The notes under the pieces are model-generated. The model searched no databases. It saw only the letters and a program-made list of their open reading frames with translations, and was not told the DNA's origin. A stretch of DNA of 5,833 bases, from contig DOUP01000275.1 in the NCBI GenBank assembly GCA_003520545.1, positions 1 to 5,833 of the forward strand, given 5' to 3'. This DNA comes from Maritimibacter sp. Its GTDB lineage: Bacteria; Pseudomonadota; Alphaproteobacteria; Rhodobacterales; Rhodobacteraceae. A program made the position numbers and the translations under genes. Position 1 is the stretch's first letter. Each line of letters begins with the position of its first letter. Below, in pieces: positions 1-5,833 of this stretch.

Positions 1-520
1 CAAGGCGCGCCCCGCCGATATAGGCCAAGCCGCCGCCGGTCGCATCGCCCTGGCTATCGGAGGTGGGCGTGAGGTCAGCGGTCCAGAGCGCGCCGCCACC
101 GGTGGTATGCGCGGCGACCATCGACTGGCTGTCCATGGTGAAGACACGGCCATCGGCCACGATGGGTTCCGCGGTGATCTTGTGTTTGCGGCCATTCCCC
201 TGCCCGATGGGCACCTGGAACATGACCTGCGGCTGAGACGAAAACGCGAGATGCGGCACATTATGCGTGGCGCTGCCCGCAACATGGGTCCAGGACCCGA
301 GCGAGCTTTGACCGGCGAGCTTGATCGGAACCGATTTGTTGGCCTCGGCTTCCGCTTCCGCGCGGGCGAAATTGGCAGCGGCCTTTTCACCGACCACTTC
401 CGGGTCCGGCGAATACAGCGCTTCGCGTTTGCCCTGGAAAATGACTTCGCGCTCATCGCAGGCCGACAGCGCGGCCACCGCGCCCATGAGCAGCATTCCG
501 ATCAGTTTATGTCCCGTCAC
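1..520 (-). CDS. PQQ-like beta-propeller lipoprotein, BamB-like (partial, N-terminal 173 residues)
   Basis: This is the N-terminal part of a quinoprotein-type beta-propeller lipoprotein; the reading frame is open through position 1. The start chosen is GTG at 520-518, preceded by a G-run (about 7 nt spacing) as a weak ribosome site. In-frame GTG at 550 and TTG at 535 are alternatives but give poorer signal peptides. Residues 1-21 form a lipoprotein signal: a Lys at 5, a hydrophobic stretch, then the lipobox L-S-A-C with the lipidated Cys at 21. After a linker, residues from about 75 on show propeller-like sequence (GSWTHVAGS, then EPIVADGRVFTMD and GGGALWTADL, the G-x-x-x-W strand pattern of PQQ repeats). 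BamB is a lipoprotein of the BAM complex that inserts outer-membrane proteins; by family and by the upstream YfgM-like gene the same role is inferred here. Asp follows the lipidated Cys, which is odd for an outer-membrane lipoprotein. It could also be another PQQ-repeat lipoprotein; the missing C-terminus would decide. Confidence 0.85.
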   Translation of the reverse strand, partial: MTGHKLIGMLLMGAVAALSACDEREVIFQGKREALYSPDPEVVGEKAAANFARAEAEAEANKSVPIKLAGQSSLGSWTHVAGSATHNVPHLAFSSQPQVMFQVPIGQGNGRKHKITAEPIVADGRVFTMDSQSMVAAHTTGGGALWTADLTPTSDSQGDATGGGLAYIGGARL

Positions 521-585
521 TCGCTTGCCCCCCAAGCTCTGCTCGTTCACGTTGCCGGATCGGCCAATGCGCGTCCGGCTTCTTG

Positions 586-1221
586 TCATTCGGTTTCGCC
601 GCCAAGCGCGACAATCATTTCCTCGGCCCGCTGGCGCAGGCTGTCGGAGCTTTCTGCATCATCCATCAAAGCGGTGAATCGCTCAAGCGCGGATGCGGTG
701 TCGCCGGCGGCAATCTCGGCCAGCGCGGTTTGTTCTTCGGCCAGAACGCGGAATGCGCCGCCCTGGGTCAACGGCTCCAGCGCCGCGATCTTGTCCTCGG
801 GGGACATCGGGCTGTCGGCAATCAGCACACGTTTGAGCGTCGCGAGGTCACGATAGAGTGTCGGAAGGGCTGCGTTGTCGGCCATGGCCGCGAGGGTCGC
901 ATCCGCTTGTGCGGGCTCCTGCGCTTCCGCTGCTTCCATGAGTGCGACGACCGCCTGGGTATCGCCTTCGACGGAGAGCCCCTCCAGCGCCTCGATCCGG
1001 CTGGCGGATTCGGAGGCGTTCATGGCTTCCAGAATGGCGTCACCGGCCGCCTGCGCCTGCCGCGCGTCACGGGCGTTGGACCACTCCACGTAAGCGGCCC
1101 CGCCCACGATGGCGAGCACGGCGACGATCCCGATCCAACCATACTTGCGCAAACTCGCATAGAGCCGGTCGCGGCGGACCTCTTCGGTCACCTCGTCGAT
1201 GAAGCTTTCGGGATTGCTCAA
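586..1221 (-). CDS. Membrane-anchored TPR-like protein, YfgM / TPR_21 family
   Basis: A 211-residue protein with a short cytoplasmic N-terminus rich in charged residues (FIDEVTEEVRRDRLYASLRK, about 7-26), a single membrane helix at about 28-47, and an Ala- and Glu-rich helical domain (50-211) consistent with degenerate tetratricopeptide repeats on the periplasmic side. In E. coli the family member YfgM is an ancillary partner of SecYEG and periplasmic chaperones and sits upstream of bamB and der; the same order to the BamB-like gene here supports the assignment. The start is a TTG at 1221-1219: an in-frame TAA lies directly before it, ruling out any longer form, and a GGAGG lies 8 nt upstream. 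The gene is transcribed away from the RND operon and is probably the first gene of its transcription unit. The exact function in alphaproteobacteria is not known from the sequence. Confidence 0.85.
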   Translation of the reverse strand: MSNPESFIDEVTEEVRRDRLYASLRKYGWIGIVAVLAIVGGAAYVEWSNARDARQAQAAGDAILEAMNASESASRIEALEGLSVEGDTQAVVALMEAAEAQEPAQADATLAAMADNAALPTLYRDLATLKRVLIADSPMSPEDKIAALEPLTQGGAFRVLAEEQTALAEIAAGDTASALERFTALMDDAESSDSLRQRAEEMIVALGGETE

Positions 1222-1229
1222 TTACTCGG

Positions 1230-1234
1230 CCTCC
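1230..1234 (-). promoter_or_regulatory. Ribosome binding site for the TTG-started YfgM-like gene
   Basis: GGAGG read on the minus strand, 8 nt before the TTG at 1221. It decides the start: with the in-frame TAA at 1224-1222 it makes TTG the only start that uses this site. Confidence 0.75.
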
Positions 1235-1339
1235 GCCCGTTTTGTTGCCCTTCTTTACCGCGAGAGGGCAAGCTTTGCCAAGGGCCGGAACAAAAGTGAT
1301 CCAAATCTCCCTCAAATCCGCATAGGGTGCAGGCGACGC

Positions 1340-1362
1340 CTTGTTTCACAAGTGTCCTGTGA
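1340..1362. repeat. Two overlapping inverted repeats (candidate operator)
   Basis: CTTGT-ttc-ACAAG (1340-1352) is a perfect 5-bp inverted repeat with a 3-nt centre. TCACA (1346-1350) and TGTGA (1358-1362) form a second perfect 5-bp inverted repeat with a 7-nt centre, sharing bases with the first. Both overlap the possible -35 and spacer of the rightward promoter. Short palindromes of this size arise by chance fairly often, so the binding-site role is inferred from position only. Confidence 0.35.
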
Positions 1363-1369
1363 CTATTTG
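1341..1369 (+). promoter_or_regulatory. Possible sigma70-type promoter for the RND operon
   Basis: TTGTTT at 1341-1346 and TATTTG at 1364-1369 are separated by exactly 17 nt, placing transcription start near 1376, about 45 nt before the adaptor start. Both hexamers match the consensus only partly (the -10 is weak), as would suit a promoter needing an activator. Overlapping inverted repeats and the downstream direct repeat are in the positions expected of operators. The match could be chance. Confidence 0.3.
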
Positions 1370-1398
1370 GTCGGCAATTAACTTGATCGACAATTAAC
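1369..1398. repeat. 14-bp direct repeat, 16-bp period, upstream of the RND adaptor
   Basis: The unit G[G/A]TCG[G/A]CAATTAAC occurs at 1369-1382 and again at 1385-1398, matching at 12 of 14 positions, with 2 nt between copies. It lies just downstream of the possible -10 and ends 21 bp before the adaptor start codon. Direct repeats spaced 16 bp are a plausible site for a dimeric or cooperative regulator of the efflux operon; which one cannot be told, since no regulator gene lies in the window. Confidence 0.5.
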
Positions 1399-1403
1399 GA
1401 ACT

Positions 1404-1408
1404 GGGGA
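1404..1408 (+). promoter_or_regulatory. Weak ribosome binding site of the adaptor gene
   Basis: GGGGA lies 11 nt before the ATG at 1420, a longer spacing than ideal. No better in-frame start exists upstream, and the start gives a proper N-terminal membrane anchor. Confidence 0.45.
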
Positions 1409-1419
1409 ACCGAGCAACG

Positions 1420-2541
1420 ATGCGACCGATTCCGATCCTCACGGCGCTCCTGACGGTAGCCATCCTTTTCATGCTCGTCTTCCAGCGTGAGGCGCTGCGC
1501 GATTTCGCGGGCCTTGGCGCGCCGACGGAGGCGGTTTCCGAAGACACCGAAACTGCAGAGTTGCCGGCGCAGCAGGACGTGGAACACCGCGTCGCGGTCA
1601 TCGCAAAAGCCTCCACCGCGCGAGACATCGACACGGGCGTCATCCTGCGGGGCGAGACACAGGCCAAACGTTCCGTGACGCTGCTGGCCGAAACCTCGGG
1701 CCGAGTGATCGAGGAACCGGTCGAAAAGGGCGCGCAGGTCGCCGAGGGCGACGTCATCTGCAAACTGGACCCGGGCACGCGAGAGGTTTCTGTGTCGCAG
1801 GCCCGTGCGTCGCTGGCGGAAGCCGAGAAAAACCTGCGCAACGCCGAGAAACTGTCGCGTGACGGGTTCGCCTCCGAGACGCGCGTCTTGTCGGCGCGGT
1901 CGGCCTTCGAATCCGCGCAAGCCGCCCTGGAACAGGCCGAAGCCGCGCTTGACGACGTGAACATTCGCGCACCGTTTGACGGGCTGATCGACGGCGACAC
2001 CGCCGAGCTTGGGGCGCTTTTGCAACCCGGCAGCCAATGTGCAACGGTCGTTCAACTCGATCCCATGCAGCTTGTCGGTTACGTGGCCGAGGTCGACGTG
2101 TCGCGCATCGACACCGGCGCCCAGGTCGGGGCCCGGCTCGCCACGGGTGAACAGATGATGGGACAGGTGACCTTTATCGGTCGCAGCGCGGACCCGGTCA
2201 CCCGGACCTTCAAGGTCGAAGCCGAAGTCCCCAATCCCGATCTCGCCATTCGATCTGGCCAGACGGTCGAAATGCTGATCGCCTCCAAGGGGCGTAGGGC
2301 ACATCTTCTCCCGCAATCGGCGCTGACGCTGAACGATGCGGGCGACCTCGGGGTGCGCGTCGTGGGCGACCAGGACGGTGACACGGTCGCACGGTTCATG
2401 CCGGTCGAACTGGTGCGCGACAGCGCCGATGGCGTCTATGTCGCCGGGCTGCCTGAAACCATCGAGGTCATCGTGACCGGGCAGGACTACGTCAAAGACG
2501 GGGTTCTCGTCGATGTGAAGCTTCAGGAGAGCGGCACATGA
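1420..2541 (+). CDS. RND efflux periplasmic adaptor subunit (membrane fusion protein)
   Basis: A 373-residue adaptor that would link the downstream inner-membrane RND permease to an outer-membrane channel across the periplasm. Residues 4-22 form one hydrophobic N-terminal helix without a lipobox Cys, so it is an uncleaved anchor or signal rather than a lipoprotein. In order: a beta-barrel start near 65-88; the first half of the lipoyl-like domain (SGRVIEEPVEKGAQVAEGD, 93-111); an alpha-helical hairpin about 120-180, rich in Ala, Glu and Gln and rather short; the second lipoyl half with the family signature IRAPFDGLI (182-190); then the beta-barrel and membrane-proximal domain, including DPVTRTFKVEAEVPN (258-272) and IRSGQTVEMLI (277-287). 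Length is usual for the family. Its stop overlaps the permease start as ATGA, indicating translational coupling. Transport substrate cannot be read from the sequence. Confidence 0.93.
   Translation: MRPIPILTALLTVAILFMLVFQREALRDFAGLGAPTEAVSEDTETAELPAQQDVEHRVAVIAKASTARDIDTGVILRGETQAKRSVTLLAETSGRVIEEPVEKGAQVAEGDVICKLDPGTREVSVSQARASLAEAEKNLRNAEKLSRDGFASETRVLSARSAFESAQAALEQAEAALDDVNIRAPFDGLIDGDTAELGALLQPGSQCATVVQLDPMQLVGYVAEVDVSRIDTGAQVGARLATGEQMMGQVTFIGRSADPVTRTFKVEAEVPNPDLAIRSGQTVEMLIASKGRRAHLLPQSALTLNDAGDLGVRVVGDQDGDTVARFMPVELVRDSADGVYVAGLPETIEVIVTGQDYVKDGVLVDVKLQESGT
2525..2529 (+). promoter_or_regulatory. Ribosome binding site of the RND permease, inside the adaptor gene
   Basis: AGGAG lies 8 nt before the ATG at 2538 and within the last codons of the adaptor. 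With the ATGA overlap it fixes the permease start over the in-frame ATGs at 2547 and 2577, the latter of which would remove the residues ahead of TM1. Confidence 0.75.
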
Positions 2542-5500
2542 CGGGTATGGTCGATTGGGCCGCGTCCCGGGCGCGGATGATAATCGCGTTTGTCGCGCTG
2601 TCACTGATCGCGGGTATCGCCTCCTACGTCGGCCTGCCCAAGGAAGGTGAGCCGGACATCGAGATCCCGATGCTGTCGGTCTCGGTCCCCTTCCCCGGCA
2701 TTTCGGCGCAGGACGCCGAAAACCTGCTCGTGCGCCCGATGGAAAACGAGCTCGCCGATATCGACGGGTTGAAAAAGATGACCGGCGTCGCGGCCGAGAA
2801 CTATGCCAACGTGACGCTGGAATTCGAATTCGGCTGGGATCGCGGCGCGACCATCGCGGACGTGCGCGACGCGATGAATTCGGCCGAGGCCAATTTCCCG
2901 GACGGGGCCGACAAATACTCGGTCAACGAGATCAACTTTTCCGAATTCCCCATCCTCAACGTCTCGCTGACCGGCACCGCGCCCGAGCGCACCCTGGTGC
3001 GGCTGGCCAAGGAGCTCCAGGACAAGATCGAAGGCATCGACGCGGTGCTGGAAGCGCAGCTGACCGGCGCGCGCGACGAGATGATGGAGGTCCTGATCGA
3101 CCCCCTGAAGCTCGAAGCCTATAACGTGACCGCAGGCGAATTGATCAACGTGGTGGTCAACAACAACCAGTTGATCGCGGCGGGCGAGGTTTCGACCGAC
3201 ACGGGCGCCAGTGCGCTCAAGATCCCGTCGAGCTTCTCGGACGTGCAAGACATCTACACCCTGCCCGTCAAGGTGAACGGCGACAGCGTCGTCACGCTGG
3301 GGGATCTGGCGGAAATCCGGCTCACGTTCGAGGACCGGGCGGGCACGGCACGGTTCAACGGCGAAACCACGGTCGCGCTCCAGGTGGTGAAGCGAAAAGG
3401 GTTCAACCTGATCGACACGGTGGACCAGGTGAAAACGGTCGTGAACAACGCGCAGGCGGAATGGCCCGAAGACCTTCAGGACGCGGTACAGGTCGGCTAT
3501 TCCAACGACCAAAGCCACGTGATTTCGTCGATGGTGGGTCAGCTTGAAGGCTCCGTCATCACCGCCATCGCGCTCGTCATGATCGTGGTGCTGGCCTCGC
3601 TCGGGATGCGGTCCGCGCTGCTCGTCGGCTTCGCGATCCCGACCTCCTTCCTTTTGACCTTCGCGCTCTTCGCGGTCCTCGGCACGCCGATCAACAATAT
3701 CGTCATGTTCGGCCTGATCCTCGCCGTCGGGATGCTGGTCGACGGCGCCATCGTCGTGGTGGAATTTGCCGACAAACGCATTTCCGAAGGCGTCGGGCCG
3801 ATGTCGGCCTACACGGAAGCGGCCAAGCGGATGTTCTGGCCCATCGTGTCCTCCACGGCGACCACGCTTTGTGCGTTTCTACCCATGCTCTTCTGGCCCG
3901 GCATTCCGGGCGAATTCATGGAGATGCTGCCCAAGACGCTGATCTACGTTCTGTCCGTCTCGCTTCTGGTCGCGCTCATTTACCTGCCGGTCATGGGCGG
4001 CGTCGCAGGCCGCATTTCGCGCTCGCTGGACCGGGCCAGCCAGGTGCTGCGCCCGAAACCGCTCTGGCTGCGTATCGTGATGGCGCTTGCCTCGGGTGTC
4101 GCGCTCTTCGTGGCGGCGATACAGCTCGTGAACCCGGACTATGTCTTTGGCGCGGGCGGCAATCCCCTGCCCTCACCGGTCGACCGGATCGCAAGCGCGG
4201 CGCTTTTCGTTGCGCTGGCCATGTTGACCACGCTGCTGATCGACGCCGCCAAACCGGAGCCGAAACCCAAGCCCATCGAAGGTGGCTATCGGCGCACCGG
4301 CTTTGGCGTGATCATCAAGGCCATCGTCGGCAACCCCGTCATGCCTTTCGTTACCATCCTCGCCGTCATCGCGCTTGTCGCGGGGATCGGGATGGATTTC
4401 AGCCGCAACTCCAAGGGGGTCGAGTTCTTTGCAGATACCGCCCCGGAACAGGCCATCGTTTACGTGCGCGCACGCGGTAACCTCTCGGTCGCCGAGAAGG
4501 ACGCGATGGTGCGCGCGGTCGAAGACGTGGTGCTCGCAACCCCCGGCGTGAAGAACGCCTTTGCCTTTGCGGGTGAAGGCGGGCTGAACCAGAATACCGG
4601 CGGCGCGGCCGGTCCGCGCGACATGATCGGCCAGGTGCAGGTCGAAATCGCAACCTTCGAGGATCGCCCCTTCTACACCGAAGACGCCTATCTTCTGGGC
4701 TTCATCCCCTACACCCGCACGGTCCGCGATGAGACCTACGGCGGCAAGGTCGTGGTGCAGACGCTCAAGGACAACCTGTCCGAACTGCACGGCATCCCGA
4801 CCGAAGTCGCGGGGATCGCTGGCGGCCCGGCCTCCACGAAACCGGTGCACCTGCGCCTCAAGGGCAACGACCGCGATACGCTTATGGACGCGACGGCCCA
4901 GACCTTCGATCATTTCGAAGAGATGGCCGGGCTCGAACAGGTCGAGGACACGCGCCCCCTCCCCGGCATCGACTGGGAGCTTGATATCGACGTCGAGGAA
5001 GCCGGTCGTTTCGGGACCGATGTGGCGACCGTGGGTGGCATGGTTCAACTCGTGACCACCGGCCTTCTGCTCGACACCATGCGGATCGACGGCGCGGACG
5101 AAGAAATCGAGATCAGGGTGCGTTTCCCGGAAGAAGACCGCCTGATCTCGACCTTGGACACGCTGCGTGTGCGCACCGCGCAGGGGCTGGTGCCGATTTC
5201 CAATTTCGTGGAGCGCAAACCGGTGCCGACGCTTGCGCAGATCGACCGGGTGGACCAAAGCCGCTATTTCGACGTGAAAGCGGGCGTGACCGCGGGCCTC
5301 GTGGCCGTCGCAAGCCCCGGCGGCGACACCCGCGTCGTCCCGGAGGCCGAAGGCCGCGCCCTGGTGGAGGAGGACAGTGACCTCACCCTCACGCCGGTCA
5401 ACGCCACGGAACGGATCGAGACGATCAATGCCTGGCTGGATACGAACCCCCTGCCCGCCGGTGTCGAAACCGAATGGGTCGGCGACTTCGCGGATCAGGC

Positions 5501-5833
5501 GGAGTCCATGGCCTTTTTGTCCAAGGCCTTCGCAGGCGCGCTTTTCCTGATGTTCATCATCCTGCTCGCGCAGTTCAACAGCTTCTACAATTCCGTGCAC
5601 GTGCTGCTGGCGGTGGTTCTGTCCACGGCAGGTGTTCTGGTCGGTATGTTGGTGATGGATCAAACGTTCTCCATCATCATGACCGGCACCGGTATTGTGG
5701 CGCTGGCTGGGATTGTGGTGAACAACAACATTGTTCTGATCGATACCTATCAGGAATACAGCCAGTACATGCCGCGGATTGATGCGATTGTGCGTACTGC
5801 CCAAAGCCGTATTCGCCCGGTGTTGCTGACCAC
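2538..5833 (+). CDS. RND efflux permease, AcrB/HAE-like (partial, C-terminus beyond window)
   Basis: Proton-driven inner-membrane pump of the resistance-nodulation-division superfamily, open at the right edge after 1098 codons. TM1 is at about 12-33, followed by the first porter loop (PKEGEPDIEIP, PGISAQDAENLLVRPMENEL). TM2-TM6 lie at about 338-356, 359-381, 385-408, 437-455 and 464-487. TM4 carries LAVGMLVDGAIVVVEF, with Asp402 at the place of AcrB Asp407 but Gly403 at Asp408. Two further hydrophobic segments (511-530 and 549-569), not found in AcrB, precede TM7 (602-619). The second periplasmic loop spans about 620-990; TM8-TM10 are about 994-1013, 1020-1040 and 1047-1068, with GIVVNNNIVLID giving Asn1062 where AcrB has Lys940. 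RIRPVLLT (1091-1098) starts TM11. By alignment to AcrB about 80 residues are missing, so full length would be near 1180, longer than the usual 1020-1080. Substrate is unknown. Confidence 0.93.
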   Translation, partial: MTGMVDWAASRARMIIAFVALSLIAGIASYVGLPKEGEPDIEIPMLSVSVPFPGISAQDAENLLVRPMENELADIDGLKKMTGVAAENYANVTLEFEFGWDRGATIADVRDAMNSAEANFPDGADKYSVNEINFSEFPILNVSLTGTAPERTLVRLAKELQDKIEGIDAVLEAQLTGARDEMMEVLIDPLKLEAYNVTAGELINVVVNNNQLIAAGEVSTDTGASALKIPSSFSDVQDIYTLPVKVNGDSVVTLGDLAEIRLTFEDRAGTARFNGETTVALQVVKRKGFNLIDTVDQVKTVVNNAQAEWPEDLQDAVQVGYSNDQSHVISSMVGQLEGSVITAIALVMIVVLASLGMRSALLVGFAIPTSFLLTFALFAVLGTPINNIVMFGLILAVGMLVDGAIVVVEFADKRISEGVGPMSAYTEAAKRMFWPIVSSTATTLCAFLPMLFWPGIPGEFMEMLPKTLIYVLSVSLLVALIYLPVMGGVAGRISRSLDRASQVLRPKPLWLRIVMALASGVALFVAAIQLVNPDYVFGAGGNPLPSPVDRIASAALFVALAMLTTLLIDAAKPEPKPKPIEGGYRRTGFGVIIKAIVGNPVMPFVTILAVIALVAGIGMDFSRNSKGVEFFADTAPEQAIVYVRARGNLSVAEKDAMVRAVEDVVLATPGVKNAFAFAGEGGLNQNTGGAAGPRDMIGQVQVEIATFEDRPFYTEDAYLLGFIPYTRTVRDETYGGKVVVQTLKDNLSELHGIPTEVAGIAGGPASTKPVHLRLKGNDRDTLMDATAQTFDHFEEMAGLEQVEDTRPLPGIDWELDIDVEEAGRFGTDVATVGGMVQLVTTGLLLDTMRIDGADEEIEIRVRFPEEDRLISTLDTLRVRTAQGLVPISNFVERKPVPTLAQIDRVDQSRYFDVKAGVTAGLVAVASPGGDTRVVPEAEGRALVEEDSDLTLTPVNATERIETINAWLDTNPLPAGVETEWVGDFADQAESMAFLSKAFAGALFLMFIILLAQFNSFYNSVHVLLAVVLSTAGVLVGMLVMDQTFSIIMTGTGIVALAGIVVNNNIVLIDTYQEYSQYMPRIDAIVRTAQSRIRPVLLT

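Larger units (their letters stand above)
1222..1419. promoter_or_regulatory. Divergent intergenic control region
   Basis: A 198-bp gap between two divergent start codons, so it must hold promoters for both the leftward envelope genes and the rightward RND operon. It is visibly richer in A/T than the flanking genes, most of all at 1340-1400. Besides the elements listed separately it has a small perfect inverted repeat GGCAA-gct-TTGCC at 1267-1279 without a T-run, which lies in the probable 5' leader of the leftward gene and is not a terminator. I found no convincing -35/-10 pair for the leftward promoter. No tRNA or small gene was found in it. Confidence 0.7.

Noticed and set aside
521..585. 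The 65-bp gap between the two minus-strand genes as a terminator or promoter
   Set aside because: I see no strong hairpin with a T-run and no convincing promoter hexamers; it is most simply an operon spacer.
107..856. A 249-codon open frame on the plus strand
   Set aside because: It runs across the lipoprotein start, the intergenic gap and half of the YfgM-like gene in antisense, and its product has no recognisable motif.
1267..1279. Inverted repeat GGCAA-gct-TTGCC as a terminator
   Set aside because: The stem is only 5 bp, no T-run follows on either strand, and it lies between divergent start codons where no transcript should end.
1378..2604. A 408-codon open frame on the minus strand
   Set aside because: It covers the adaptor gene antisense, whose lipoyl and barrel motifs are unmistakable; the antisense product has no such features.
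2819..2831. Tandem GAATTC sites (GAATTCGAATTC) as a repeat element
   Set aside because: They encode E-F-E-F within a conserved porter-loop beta-strand of the permease and are explained by coding.
2601..3518. A 305-codon open frame on the minus strand
   Set aside because: It is antisense to the first periplasmic loop of the permease, has biased His/Arg/Val composition and shows no family motif.
4173..5804. A 543-codon open frame on the minus strand, opposite the permease
   Set aside because: Its product is His/Arg/Asp-rich with no recognisable fold or membrane pattern, and the opposite strand encodes a clear RND permease through the whole interval. Long antisense frames are expected in high-GC genes.

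Overview
The window looks like chromosomal DNA from a high-GC alphaproteobacterium, most likely of the Rhodobacterales (Roseobacter/Rhodobacter) lineage. This rests on the strong G/C preference at third codon positions, the protein family types and the gene order; no search was run. It holds four protein genes in a divergent arrangement and no RNA gene, IS element, CRISPR array or phage gene that I can see.

Left half, minus strand (1-1221): two envelope genes read leftward. The first is a 211-residue membrane-anchored tetratricopeptide-like protein of the YfgM/TPR_21 type, starting at a TTG. It is followed after 65 bp by the N-terminal 173 residues of a PQQ-like beta-propeller lipoprotein resembling BamB, which runs off the left edge. 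In many alphaproteobacteria and in E. coli these two families sit next to each other and next to the GTPase gene der, so der is expected just beyond the left edge (inference).

Centre (1222-1419): a 198-bp divergent intergenic region, clearly richer in A/T than the genes. It carries a possible sigma70-type promoter toward the right, two overlapping small inverted repeats and a near-perfect 14-bp direct repeat with a 16-bp period just before the rightward gene. These are the best candidates for regulatory sites.

Right half, plus strand (1420-5833): a two-gene RND efflux operon. A 373-residue periplasmic adaptor (membrane fusion protein) overlaps by 4 bp (ATGA) the start of an RND-superfamily permease, which is open at the right edge after 1098 codons. 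Together they would form the inner-membrane and periplasmic parts of a proton-driven tripartite exporter. No TolC-type outer-membrane channel gene is present, so the channel would have to come from elsewhere. Two things set the permease apart from AcrB: an extra segment of about 75-80 residues between TM6 and TM7 that appears to carry two additional membrane helices, and an altered proton-relay set (one Asp in TM4, Asn in place of Lys in TM10). I see no evidence of an entirely new system; the unusual permease architecture and the repeat-bearing divergent control region are the most worthwhile points.
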